Shown here piece by piece: positions 1 through 8,023 of a stretch of 64,000 nt of DNA. This DNA is from Oceanobacillus sojae (lineage in GTDB: Bacteria > Bacillota > Bacilli > Bacillales > Amphibacillaceae). The position numbers and the translations under genes are program-made. The stretch is taken from positions 1 through 64,000 of the forward strand of contig NZ_BJYM01000019.1 in assembly GCF_007991515.1 (NCBI RefSeq), read 5' to 3'. Within the stretch, counting starts at the first letter, position 1. Each line of letters starts with the position of its first letter. The notes under the pieces were generated by a model that saw only the letters and a program-made list of their open reading frames with translations, made no database searches and was not told where the DNA came from.

Positions 1-1
1 T

Positions 2-601
2 TCCGACTCAGACAGTGATTCCGATTCAGATAGCGACTCCGATTCGGATAGCGATGCCGACACGGATGCACCGGAACTTAGCGATGTAACAATCGACGGA
101 AACAGTGATGATGGATATGAGATTTCCTTTACATCCGATGAAGAATTAGATGATATTAAACTAATTGATGAAGATGGAAATGAAGTTGATATCGAAGAAG
201 TCATTTTTGATAAGGAAACAGGCAAATATACGCTGATAGTTGCAGGCAATGCAGTAGAAGCGGGTGATGTTCTAACATTAGTTGCTGCAGATGAAGCAGG
301 CAATGTAAATGATGAGCATCAAGTAACGGTTCCTAAAGATAGCAGTTCCGGTGAAGATGAAAATGGTGGAAAAGATTCAGATGCCGCTACGCCAGGAAAT
401 GGTTCGGGTTCTGGATCTAACACATCACAAGGTCAATCAGGTCAAGGCTACGAGACAGAAAGTAGTAAAGGTCAACGAGAAGGCCAGAAGCTGCCAAGCA
501 CAGCAACATCCATGTGGACAATTGGACTAATTGGATTAGTGGCTGTAGCAGCTGGAATTGGAACAACAATGTTTTCAAGAAGAAAGAAAACAAGTGAATA
601 A
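2..601 (+). CDS. C-terminal part of an SD-repeat, sortase-anchored surface protein (cut by window edge)
   Basis: The reading frame is open from the window edge, so only the last 199 residues are present. It begins with an uninterrupted Ser-Asp dipeptide repeat (to about base 57), then a bacterial Ig-like beta domain (about residues 23-112), then a Gly/Ser/Gln-rich wall-spanning linker. It ends with the sorting signal LPSTAT (bases 491-508), a hydrophobic helix and a positively charged RRKK tail, as in wall-anchored MSCRAMM/Sdr-type proteins. LPxTA rather than LPxTG resembles substrates of class D sortases in bacilli, and such a sortase is encoded at 62244. The next gene is an SdgB-like glycosyltransferase, a family that glycosylates SD repeats. 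The N-terminal ligand-binding part lies outside the window. Confidence 0.9.
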   Translation, partial: SDSDSDSDSDSDSDSDSDADTDAPELSDVTIDGNSDDGYEISFTSDEELDDIKLIDEDGNEVDIEEVIFDKETGKYTLIVAGNAVEAGDVLTLVAADEAGNVNDEHQVTVPKDSSSGEDENGGKDSDAATPGNGSGSGSNTSQGQSGQGYETESSKGQREGQKLPSTATSMWTIGLIGLVAVAAGIGTTMFSRRKKTSE

Positions 602-616
602 ATAAACAACATTCAT

Positions 617-650
617 GCAAAAGCAAATATCGGCCGATATTTGCTTTTGC
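617..650. terminator. 34-bp perfect palindrome after the surface protein gene
   Basis: Two 17-bp arms starting GCAAAAGCAAATATCGG meet with no spacer. The palindrome sits 15 bp after the stop codon and 55 bp before the next gene's TTG start. It is probably a transcription terminator or attenuator of the surface protein mRNA, although the T-run after it is weak. Confidence 0.6.
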
Positions 651-704
651 CTATATATTTTATCTCATATCTTGATAAGTTTTGATAAGGAAAGGAAAAT
701 ATCA

Positions 705-2195
705 TTGAGTAGAAAAAAGGTTTATTTCTTACATTCCAATATCGGACAACAACTTACTGGCGTTGAAAAATCAGCAATGAAACGTGGAAATATGTTTGTG
801 AAATACTTAGAAGTGGAACCAGTATTTGTCACCGTAAATAAAAATACCAATATACATACAAATTGGGAACGTTATATTGCAAATGGTATTGTTGATAAGA
901 ACATTTCCATGATAAATTTATTCGAATATTTTCAGCGAAGTGAAGAAGGAAAAGAACTCCCTCCTTTTCAGATAAAAAGAGAGCAGGCTTATGGTTATGA
1001 AAATGAAACATCGAATGGAAAATTTCATGTTCGTATGTTTGATACTAATAATAACCTCGTGAAGTATATTATTTATAGATCAAACAACCAGTTAGATTAT
1101 ATTAACTATTTCGATAGCGGGAAGAAAATCGTCCGTGATCGATTTAATCGATTTGGTCAATTATCCCATACAGAATATTTACGTCAGGATAACACTGTTT
1201 ACATGACGGAATATTTTGATGTATATGGTAAACGAGTTATAACAAAATATGAGGATGGTCCATATCTTATCAGTGATGAAAATTCTGTATTTAAAGCAGT
1301 TCTTCCTGATGAACAGGCTCTTATCCTTTATTTTTTGAAAAAAATAATCGATCAAGAAGAGCATGTTGTTATTATCGATCGAAACAAAAGATATAGTTCC
1401 CTTTTTATTGAAAATAAGCAGCTAAATGTGAAGACAATCTCTGTTTTCCATTCTACATTTTTCTCAAATACTACGTTTCGTTCTAAAGTAAATAAGAACT
1501 ATAAAGAAGTTCTTAACAGTCCATATAGTTTTGATAATATCGTTGTATTAACGAACAATCAAAAAAGAGACATTGAGAAACAATATGGCATTCAAAATTT
1601 AACTGCTATTCCACATCCATGCCTGTTAGTCGACACATTATCCGAAAAAAAGCCTACGGTTAATAAATTAGTTTCTGTCAGTCGGTTAGCACCTGAAAAA
1701 AATATTGATCATTTGTTAGAAATTATTGCGATAGTAAAGAAGCATATTCCAGATGTGTTATTAGAAATATATGGAGGCGGGAAAGAACAGCAGCAATTAA
1801 AGAAATTAGCTCAAAGACTCGAATTGAAGGATAATGTGAAATTTAATGGCTATGTAGACAAAGTGGAGGATGTCTATGCTTCTAGCGAGCTGTTTCTATT
1901 TGCCGGCCAGGCAGAGGGTTTTACAATGAGTGTTTTAGAGAGTTTAGCATGTGGCTGTCCAGTCGGCAGTTACAATGTTCGCTACGGTGTTGATGAAATG
2001 ATTCAAGAAGATGAAAATGGCTTTCTCATTACATTTGGTGACAAAGAGAAATTTGCTGAAAAGATTGTTGCTTATTTAAATAAATCTAATGATGAGAAAA
2101 ATACTTACCGTCAAAAAGCAATACATTCCGCAACTGATTATACAGAAGATAAAGTAGCCAATAAGTGGAAAGAATTGCTGAATAACCTTATTTAG
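705..2195 (+). CDS. SdgA/SdgB-like glycosyltransferase of SD-repeat surface proteins
   Basis: A 496-residue GT4-type (GT-B fold) glycosyltransferase. The N-terminal half has an early GQQLTGVEKS loop and a beta-rich insertion of the DUF1975 type (about residues 100-200) seen in TarM, GtfA and SdgA/SdgB. The C-terminal half carries the donor-site EX7E element EGFTMSVLE near residue 405. The start is TTG at 705, placed 9 nt after AAGGAAAGG; an ATG at 615 in the same frame overlaps the palindrome and lacks such a site. The staphylococcal SdgB is of very similar length and sits beside sdr genes, so the neighbour with SD repeats makes protein O-glycosylation of Ser-Asp repeats the best role. A teichoic-acid glucosyltransferase is the alternative. 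Confidence 0.8.
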   Translation: MSRKKVYFLHSNIGQQLTGVEKSAMKRGNMFVKYLEVEPVFVTVNKNTNIHTNWERYIANGIVDKNISMINLFEYFQRSEEGKELPPFQIKREQAYGYENETSNGKFHVRMFDTNNNLVKYIIYRSNNQLDYINYFDSGKKIVRDRFNRFGQLSHTEYLRQDNTVYMTEYFDVYGKRVITKYEDGPYLISDENSVFKAVLPDEQALILYFLKKIIDQEEHVVIIDRNKRYSSLFIENKQLNVKTISVFHSTFFSNTTFRSKVNKNYKEVLNSPYSFDNIVVLTNNQKRDIEKQYGIQNLTAIPHPCLLVDTLSEKKPTVNKLVSVSRLAPEKNIDHLLEIIAIVKKHIPDVLLEIYGGGKEQQQLKKLAQRLELKDNVKFNGYVDKVEDVYASSELFLFAGQAEGFTMSVLESLACGCPVGSYNVRYGVDEMIQEDENGFLITFGDKEKFAEKIVAYLNKSNDEKNTYRQKAIHSATDYTEDKVANKWKELLNNLI

Positions 2196-2287
2196 TTTGA
2201 TAATTCTAATCTAAAAAGTATCAATGTTTAAATGATAAATCGAAGTATATGACAGGGAATTGTTATTAAGAGAGGAAACGTTACTAC

Positions 2288-2965
2288 ATGGATTCAAGCA
2301 TTATATTATCTTTTAAAAATAAACTATTTAGGGATGGGATAAAACGTATTTTAGAATGTGAATCAGAATTTCGAGTTATTTCTGCAAGCGATCAAATAGA
2401 AGAGATAAAACAATATTTATATTTAAAAAATAACATTGTGTTAATGGAATTAATCAAACCAGAATTAAATAATCTAAATAAGATAAAGGAAATAACCAAT
2501 AGATTTTCGATTGCAAAAGTTATTGTTCTTGCTGCCGAATTTGATAAATACCAAGTTGATTATGCACTTAAACATGGAGTACAGGGTTATTTATTAGGAG
2601 AGGTAAGTAAAGAATCTCTTATTGATTCCGTAAAAACAGTAAGTAGAGGCAACACTTATTTTGATCCCAAAATAGCTTACGATATTTTAAGAGATTATCG
2701 TAAGTTAGATAATGATAATAGAATTTTATCTGTAGAAAGAAACATGGAATATCGAAAACCACTACATCTTTTTACTGTAAGGGAATGTGAAGTTTTACAA
2801 TTATTGGCGGAAGGGGCGAATAATCGTAAAATGGCAAATACTTTAGGTATTAGTGATAAGACAGTTAAAAACCACGTAAGCAGTATCCTGAGTAAAATGG
2901 GCGTCTCTGATCGAACACAAGCAGTACTTGTTGCAATAAAATCAGGATGGGTGGTTATTCATTAA
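2288..2965 (+). CDS. DegU-like response regulator with degenerate receiver (NarL/LuxR HTH)
   Basis: 225 residues. The C-terminal LuxR-type HTH (about 160-225) is very close to DegU: FTVRECEVLQLLAEG, then SDKTVKNHVSSILSKMGV and DRTQAVLVAIKSGWV. The N-terminal receiver keeps the fold but has lost its chemistry: the acidic pair after the first strand reads S-F (residues 8-9), the phosphorylated Asp position is Glu54 (LMELIKP), and the conserved Lys of the YLLK loop is Gly (YLLGEV). It therefore probably works without phosphorylation, as an orphan. No histidine kinase lies nearby. Its position between a surface-glycosylation gene and a large unknown gene suggests local control of the cell-surface locus (inference). 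Confidence 0.85.
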   Translation: MDSSIILSFKNKLFRDGIKRILECESEFRVISASDQIEEIKQYLYLKNNIVLMELIKPELNNLNKIKEITNRFSIAKVIVLAAEFDKYQVDYALKHGVQGYLLGEVSKESLIDSVKTVSRGNTYFDPKIAYDILRDYRKLDNDNRILSVERNMEYRKPLHLFTVRECEVLQLLAEGANNRKMANTLGISDKTVKNHVSSILSKMGVSDRTQAVLVAIKSGWVVIH

Positions 2966-3299
2966 ATCTATTGGAATAGGTTTTTTACAATAATTATTGA
3001 CTAATAGTTTTAGTCATATGAATTTCAAATAGAAGTTATTAGCTTAAAATAAATCTAGGTAAACTAGGGATATTAATGAATATCTATTTCCCGTATCATT
3101 ATCTTTATCACTATTTTACTTCTCCTCAAAATATTCTTTAATCAATTTAATGAGTAAACCATTATTGGAGATATAATTACCGTGTTACAAGAGCAAATAA
3201 GTAAACTACTTATAATCTCGTAACAAGGCTAAAGATCTATGCTTCACAGGGTATAGTTTAAACTCAGCAATATAGGTTATAAAAGCATAGGAGGGCATA
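2966..3299. other. Intergenic region with an imperfect hairpin before the 564-aa gene
   Basis: No coding sequence is evident. A long imperfect inverted repeat spans 3183-3225 (arms GTTACAAGA...AATAAGTA and TACTTAT...CTCGTAAC) about 75 bp before the next start. A small dyad GACTA/TAGTC lies at 2999-3015. These may be regulatory leader structures or DegU-like target sites; neither is proven. Confidence 0.35.
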
Positions 3300-4994
3300 A
3301 TGATTACCATAGATAAAGTATCATATCCATATTTCAAAGAACATCTTGAACACCTGAAGAAAAATATCATAGAGGATAGTGAATTTTTCCAACATATCAA
3401 TAGTCAGCCTGCTTTAAATATCTTTTTATCAATTGGATTCGACGATAAACGCGCTACGGTATTAAATGCAAGTGGAAAAAGTTTTTCTCAAGTTTGGACA
3501 AATATAGAAAATCTGGGATATTCTTATTTAAAAAATTTAAAAGAGATGTTTATTTCCTTAAAAATTGACATTGTTACTAAAGTGACTCCTTTAACTATCA
3601 CAGAATTTATCAATCGTATTACAAACACTAAAAAGAATTATTTTCGCCAAGGTATAAGCTTTAATAGAGACTTTAAACATGCCTTTTTAGAGCAAGAGCT
3701 AAATGGAAATGCAGTGATTCAAATTGATCCGGAGACAAAACGTGGTTTTATTCATGAAAGAAATTTGCAAAGCTATATTAGTAAGCATAGACCAAAGTTA
3801 AAACCAGTAAATTTTAAAGTGGTTGAAAAAGTATATATTTTTGAGACGCAAGGTTATTTTTATGAAAATGGAAAATATTATAAATTACATCATGGTATTC
3901 ATGATAATGGACGAAGAAATACCCCTTTAAATGCAGAAGAAGTTAACATGTTAGTCAATGAGGGGCAGAAGTATTTAGCTAGTTTGAGTAAACCAAATGG
4001 TAAATTTGTCTATGGCTTTTTTTCTTATTTTGATAAGGAGATAAAACATTATAATAGTCTCCGTCATTGCAGCACCATTTATTCAATGATTGAGGCTTAT
4101 GAGTTCCAGCCCACAGAAGAAGCTGCGGAAGCGATTGTAAAAGGGATACAGTATCTTATCAGGGAAAAAGTATATATTGATGAAGAAAAAAATATAGCTT
4201 ATGTTATTGATGGCGAAAAGCCTGATAATAAGGAAATCAAACTCGGTGCAATTGCGACAGCTGTACTGGCTATGACAAAGTATACAGAGGTCTTTAACGA
4301 TACACAGTATATTCCGCTTACACAAAAATTGGCACGTGGTATTATACAAATGCAACAGGAAAATGGTAAATTTGTTCATATACTAGATTATCCATCCCTT
4401 GCGTTAAAAGAAGAGTTTCGTATTGTTTATTATGATGGTGAAGCTTGTTTTGCGTTGATGCGCCTTTATAAAATCGATCGTGATGAACAGTGGTTACATA
4501 CTGTTGAAAAAGCATTTGAATATTTTATTGAAAGCAATCATTGGAAACATCATGATCACTGGTTAAGCTATTGTACCAATGAAATAACACTTTATAAACC
4601 AGAACGTAAATATTACAAATTTGGTTTGCAGAATGTACAAAATAGACTGGATTATATTTATAAAAGAATTACAACTTATCCAACCTTCCTGGAGCTGATG
4701 ATGGCAGCTTATCAAATGGTTAGTCGTATGAAAACAGACGGTTATAATGACTTAATTGATGAATTGGATTTTGATGAATCAAAATTAGAAGCAACGATCC
4801 ATCGAAGGGCAGAATATCAGCGTAATGGTTTTTTCTATCCGGAATTAGCAATGTATTTTAAAAATCCGAAAAGAATCGTCGGCAGTTTCTTCATACGACA
4901 CCATTCCTTCCGGACACGAATTGATGATGTGGAACATTATTTATCCGGATATTGTGCATACTATAATTTATTTTTGAAAGGGGACAAATCATAA
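3300..4994 (+). CDS. Unrecognised 564-aa protein with helical-toroid-like repeats
   Basis: I do not recognise a named family. There is no signal peptide or membrane segment, so it is likely cytosolic. Residues about 1-200 form a mixed alpha/beta N-terminal part. Residues about 230-500 contain recurring helical hairpins: LRHCSTIYSMIEAYE, KLGAIATAVLAMTKYTE, YYDGEACFALMRLYK and TTYPTFLELMMAAYQ. That spacing is typical of (alpha/alpha)6-toroid enzymes such as glycan hydrolases, lyases and epimerases. Start ATG is preceded by AGGAGGG (3289-3295). It is on the same strand as the glycosyltransferase and DegU-like gene, so a role in making or modifying the surface glycan is possible. This is inference from fold impression and context only. 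Confidence 0.6.
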   Translation: MITIDKVSYPYFKEHLEHLKKNIIEDSEFFQHINSQPALNIFLSIGFDDKRATVLNASGKSFSQVWTNIENLGYSYLKNLKEMFISLKIDIVTKVTPLTITEFINRITNTKKNYFRQGISFNRDFKHAFLEQELNGNAVIQIDPETKRGFIHERNLQSYISKHRPKLKPVNFKVVEKVYIFETQGYFYENGKYYKLHHGIHDNGRRNTPLNAEEVNMLVNEGQKYLASLSKPNGKFVYGFFSYFDKEIKHYNSLRHCSTIYSMIEAYEFQPTEEAAEAIVKGIQYLIREKVYIDEEKNIAYVIDGEKPDNKEIKLGAIATAVLAMTKYTEVFNDTQYIPLTQKLARGIIQMQQENGKFVHILDYPSLALKEEFRIVYYDGEACFALMRLYKIDRDEQWLHTVEKAFEYFIESNHWKHHDHWLSYCTNEITLYKPERKYYKFGLQNVQNRLDYIYKRITTYPTFLELMMAAYQMVSRMKTDGYNDLIDELDFDESKLEATIHRRAEYQRNGFFYPELAMYFKNPKRIVGSFFIRHHSFRTRIDDVEHYLSGYCAYYNLFLKGDKS

Positions 4995-5019
4995 TAACAG
5001 TCTTTAGTTCAGGCAAAAG

Positions 5020-5443
5020 AAGATAATAGAGCAAGGAGTTAGCTGGCAAGATGAATTCGGCCAACCAACAATAGGCGGAAGAGCAAATTAAAACAGTAAA
5101 ATCAATGCTTGAAAAATTTGAAGGTGCTGACCTAATTAACGGCTTAGTATAACTTAACAAGTACAGGGAGAATTTTTCAGGATGGAAATTTGTAAAGGAA
5201 GCTCTGCACACGTAGAGGGGATAGCGAAAGTTTGTACAGAAGGCTATTGGGCAACATACAGTGATATTTACTCAAAGAGTATATTGAGACAGTAATAAGG
5301 GACTTTTATAGTAGCCAAAGAATTTTAAACAAGGGTATTCCTTTCTATGAAGCAAAGGATTTCCAATTCCAATATGAACAAAAAGGGTACCACAATACGG
5401 AAAAGGATGATTACATTTCCTTGAGGTATAAACGACAAATATA
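5020..5443 (+). pseudogene. Decayed coding sequence with stops and frameshifts, family unknown
   Basis: A run of protein-like sequence can be read only by passing two in-frame stops (5072-5074 and 5150-5152) and then shifting frame. Pieces are KELAGKMNSANQQ, AEEQIKTVKSMLEKFEG, then LNKYRENFSGWKFVKEAL, then SAHVEGIAKVCTEGYWA, then a last open stretch (RDFYSSQRILNKGIPFYEA...) ending at 5443. Residue composition is gene-like throughout. I cannot assign the family. Confidence 0.45.
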
Positions 5444-5734
5444 AATCCTTTTATTCAGTTTTAGAAAGTTGTTGAAGCGACCTATTGCTCTCCTGAAATT
5501 TAAGAGATAAATTAGGCCTCTTTTTTTATCGAAAATGGTATGTTTGAGCTCTAAAGCATTTTCTTTCATAAGTGATATAGTATAAGTATAATACTTCTAT
5601 GAGAGTTAGAATGCGCATTCACATCGGTATTCTCATTACTTTTATTTTTAAGGAAAAGTTTGACAAAGACAAACGTCTAGGCTATTATTCATACTAATAA
5701 ATTTTATTTGATCCATTAAATGCATGCAAAAGGC

Positions 5735-6030
5735 AAAGAAGAGAAGAGTAAATGTATTCAAGCATAACAGAGAACTCCAGCAGCTGGAAATGGAGGATGT
5801 AATCATACATTGAATCAAGTCTCGGAGCCGCACATTGGAAGTTTTAGATGATGGATAGTGTGCCGGGTTCTCCCGTTATAGAGATAGAGTATAAACATCA
5901 TTTAGGATTATGTTGTACTTGAAAAGGTTTCTATGGCGACATGGAAACAAAGTGGGGTGGCACCACGAACTTCTAAATTCAAGGAGTCTCGTCCTCAAAG
6001 TTAATAACTTTGGGGGTGAGATTCTTTTTT
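5735..6030 (+). promoter_or_regulatory. T-box riboswitch, probable tRNA-Ser (UCA) specificity
   Basis: The hallmark T-box element is GGGGTGGCACCACG at 5954-5967, followed by a strong terminator. Upstream lies a stem I region beginning near GAGAAGAGTA (5741-5750), with the distal loop around 5770-5800 and a specifier loop reading TGAA-TCA-A at 5811-5818. By comparison with other T-boxes, the triplet after GAA is the specifier, here UCA for serine. The antiterminator bulge TGGC would pair with a tRNA ending G-CCA, and tRNA-Ser carries G73, an independent agreement. The element precedes an MFS transporter, implying expression when serine-charged tRNA runs low. Confidence 0.85.
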
Positions 6031-6031
6031 A
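5984..6031 (+). terminator. T-box regulated terminator
   Basis: Arms GAGTCTCGTCCTCAAAGTT and AACTTTGGGGGTGAGATTC pair with a few G-U and mismatched positions around a 3-nt loop and are followed by TTTTTT. It is the alternative to the antiterminator and sits 40 bp before the transporter start. Confidence 0.85.
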
Positions 6032-6071
6032 TTAGGAAATAATAAAAAATCTTGAATTTGGAGGGCTTAAA

Positions 6072-7295
6072 GTGAAGTTTATGAGATGGAAAGATCCATT
6101 ATTACTTTTATCAGGCATTGGGATTTCAAATTTAGGGGCATGGGTTTATTTAATTGCGCTTAACTTAATTGTATTGGATATGAAGGCTTCTCCATTAGCG
6201 GTATCCGTAATTTATATATTAATACCTGTAGCAACATTATGCACAAATTTTTGGTCTGGCAGTTTTATTGATCGGTTAAATAAAAGAAATTTAATGATTT
6301 CATTAGATGTAATAAGAGCTATACTCATACTTGTGCTGCCATTTATGGATTCAATCACTCTGATTTACGTATTCGTTTTTATAATTAATATTGCTGGCTC
6401 CATTTTTACGCCAACTTCGATGGTTTATATGACGAAGTTAGTTCCTAAAGGAGACCGGCAAAGATTTAATGCACTTCGAAATTTTATTAATTCATGCGGA
6501 TTTATATTGGGACCCTCCATTGCGGGTGTTTTGTTTATGTTTGGCTCTCCATATTTAGCAATTCAATTAAATGCAATTGCTTTATTTATATCAGCGGTCA
6601 TTATCCTGTTTCTTCCTAACTTGGAATTACTAAATGAAAAAGTTATTTCAGAAAAAGTCAGTATGACAATCATTTTTAATGATTGGAAAAGAGTTGTCAG
6701 CTTCAGTAAACTAAATACGCATATCGCTTTGGTATATGTTCTTTTTAGTGGGGTTATTGTATTTATGAGTGCGCTGGATTCTTTAGAAGCTGCATTTGCT
6801 ACCGAGGTTCTTTCGTTAACTGAAAGTACTTATGGCTTTCTTGTGAGTATAGCAGGAATGGGGATTATCGCCGGTTCTTTGATAAATGCGTTATTTACGA
6901 AGTATTTGAAACTAAATATTCTCATCGGATTTGGAGCTATTTCTTCTTCAGTTGGTTATTTAATATTTGCCTTTTCGAGTGATTTTTTGTTGGCTGCTAT
7001 TGGATTTTTTCTATTAACATTTTCCTTGTCATTCGCAAATACAGGATTTTTAACCTTCTATCAAAATAACGTGCCGGTAGAGATGATGGGGAGATTCTCA
7101 AGCGTTTTTGGTTTGATAGAGGCTTTCTTCATTATCCTGGTTACAGCTACAATTGGGTTGTCAGCTGAACTATTCGAGATTCGGTCAACGTATATTGTAG
7201 GATCGATTGCGTTTTTATTCCTGGGAGTAATCATTAACATCATTGTACTGAATAAAACGAAAAGGAATTACTATCAACAAGAAGAAGCGGGTTAA
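6072..7295 (+). CDS. MFS transporter under T-box control
   Basis: 407 residues with about 12 hydrophobic helices and the MFS loop 2-3 motif as GSFIDRLNKRNLM (about residues 63-75), so a plasma-membrane secondary transporter. Start is GTG at 6072, 6 nt after GGAGGG. The T-box leader directly upstream ties its expression to tRNA charging, probably tRNA-Ser, which suggests it moves an amino acid, a peptide or an inhibitor of serine metabolism or seryl-tRNA synthetase. Sequence alone resembles drug/siderophore exporters of the EntS or macrolide-efflux type, so import versus export is not resolved. A terminator follows at 7451. Confidence 0.8.
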   Translation: MKFMRWKDPLLLLSGIGISNLGAWVYLIALNLIVLDMKASPLAVSVIYILIPVATLCTNFWSGSFIDRLNKRNLMISLDVIRAILILVLPFMDSITLIYVFVFIINIAGSIFTPTSMVYMTKLVPKGDRQRFNALRNFINSCGFILGPSIAGVLFMFGSPYLAIQLNAIALFISAVIILFLPNLELLNEKVISEKVSMTIIFNDWKRVVSFSKLNTHIALVYVLFSGVIVFMSALDSLEAAFATEVLSLTESTYGFLVSIAGMGIIAGSLINALFTKYLKLNILIGFGAISSSVGYLIFAFSSDFLLAAIGFFLLTFSLSFANTGFLTFYQNNVPVEMMGRFSSVFGLIEAFFIILVTATIGLSAELFEIRSTYIVGSIAFLFLGVIINIIVLNKTKRNYYQQEEAG

Positions 7296-7356
7296 TGCCG
7301 GAAGAGAATATTCTAAGATGAACCTGGAAGATGATACAAACTCCTTTTTATTTAAC

Positions 7357-7411
7357 CAAATCTCTTACTACAATTCTCCAGGGGATAGTAGGGCTGTAGT
7401 AAGAGAATTTG
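7357..7411. repeat. Inverted repeat after the MFS gene
   Basis: Arms CAAATCTCTTACTACA and TGTAGTAAGAGAATTTG (one bulged base) are separated by about 22 nt. No T-run follows directly. It could be a processing or weak termination structure. Confidence 0.4.
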
Positions 7412-7450
7412 CTTATATAGAGGGTATAATTTTATAATATCAAACGATAG

Positions 7451-7480
7451 GCCTGCTGTTAAAAACAGTAAGGCTTTTTC
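7451..7480 (+). terminator. Rho-independent terminator
   Basis: GCCTGCTGTT and AACAGTAAGGC form a stem with a short A-rich loop, then TTTTTC. It most likely ends the T-box/MFS transcript. Confidence 0.7.
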
Positions 7481-7511
7481 ATTACATAAAAAATTGCAAA
7501 GTAAAAAGTGG

Positions 7512-7542
7512 TTGACCCTGACAAGGTGTCAGGGATTATGAT
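7512..7542 (+). promoter_or_regulatory. MerR-type promoter with 19-bp spacer and perfect operator
   Basis: TTGACC (7512-7517) and TATGAT (7537-7542) are 19 bp apart, the over-long spacing typical of promoters activated by MerR-family regulators. A perfect inverted repeat CCCTGACA-AGG-TGTCAGGG (7516-7534) fills the spacer, as in known MerR-family operators. No MerR-family gene is in this window. The first thing downstream is a tiny ORF at 7568. Confidence 0.7.
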
Positions 7543-7567
7543 GCTCCCTTTATAGCCAGGAGGGAAA

Positions 7568-7687
7568 ATAAAAAATTTTCTTAATACTATAAAGAAAGTA
7601 ATATTAATTATTGCGGTTGGATTGAGTCACCTGTACGGAGTTTTGAGCCAGTTATTACGAAGAAAAGAGCCAACGTTTGAGGAATAA
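7568..7687 (+). CDS. Possible 39-codon membrane peptide lacking a standard start codon
   Basis: A perfect AGGAGGG (7558-7564) is followed by an open frame reading IKNFLNTIKKVILIIAVG then LSHLYGVLSQLLRRKEPTFEE and a stop at 7685-7687. The profile is a basic N-terminus, one hydrophobic helix and a charged tail, typical of small membrane peptides. However no ATG/GTG/TTG lies at the right distance: the frame would have to start at ATA (7568, only 3 nt from the SD). It may be a real peptide with a rare start, or a gene that has just lost its start. It is the first ORF behind the MerR-type promoter. Confidence 0.3.
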   Translation: MKNFLNTIKKVILIIAVGLSHLYGVLSQLLRRKEPTFEE

Positions 7688-7711
7688 AGGAGTACTCAAT
7701 CTTTTAAAAAA

Positions 7712-7906
7712 TCAAAAAGTAAGTTTATTTTCTGTTCCTGAAAGCAATCTTTGTATATTTTTCCTGTGTTTAAAAATAACAATAAAAGCCATTAGGCATA
7801 TAAATATATTAAAATATAAGGTATGTCCAAAAACAGGAATAAATGAAATAATCGCAATAAGCATAGTTGCAGAATGGTACTGTTTCAGACTCCATTTGCT
7901 ATGCAT
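7712..7906 (-). pseudogene. Remnant of the C-terminus of glycerol-3-phosphate acyltransferase PlsY
   Basis: The 64-residue reverse-strand frame ends with FKHRKNIQRLLSGTENK, which matches the conserved C-terminal signature of PlsY, preceded by two hydrophobic segments as in the last PlsY helices. A stop codon lies directly before its first Met and the remaining two thirds of PlsY (about 190-200 residues) are absent. It is most likely a decayed duplicate. Confidence 0.6.
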
Positions 7907-8023
7907 TTATTAGAAGTGATTGGGAGAATAAAGAAATAACGCTGATAAAACTTAATGATTTCCCGTTTTAAATAGTAAAGGGCTAAGAAAGATATTCATA
8001 ACAAAATACGAGAGGTGAAAGCC

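Noticed and set aside
4083-4379. 98-codon reverse ORF inside the 564-aa gene
   Set aside because: Shadow of the forward gene; Phe/Ile/Leu-rich content typical of antisense of AT-rich coding DNA.
4891-5211. 106-codon reverse ORF over the gene end and pseudogene
   Set aside because: No ribosome site and no family features; overlaps the forward coding end.
7677-7913. 78-codon forward ORF
   Set aside because: No ribosome site, poor composition, and it lies opposite the plsY remnant, whose frame is the one with protein similarity.
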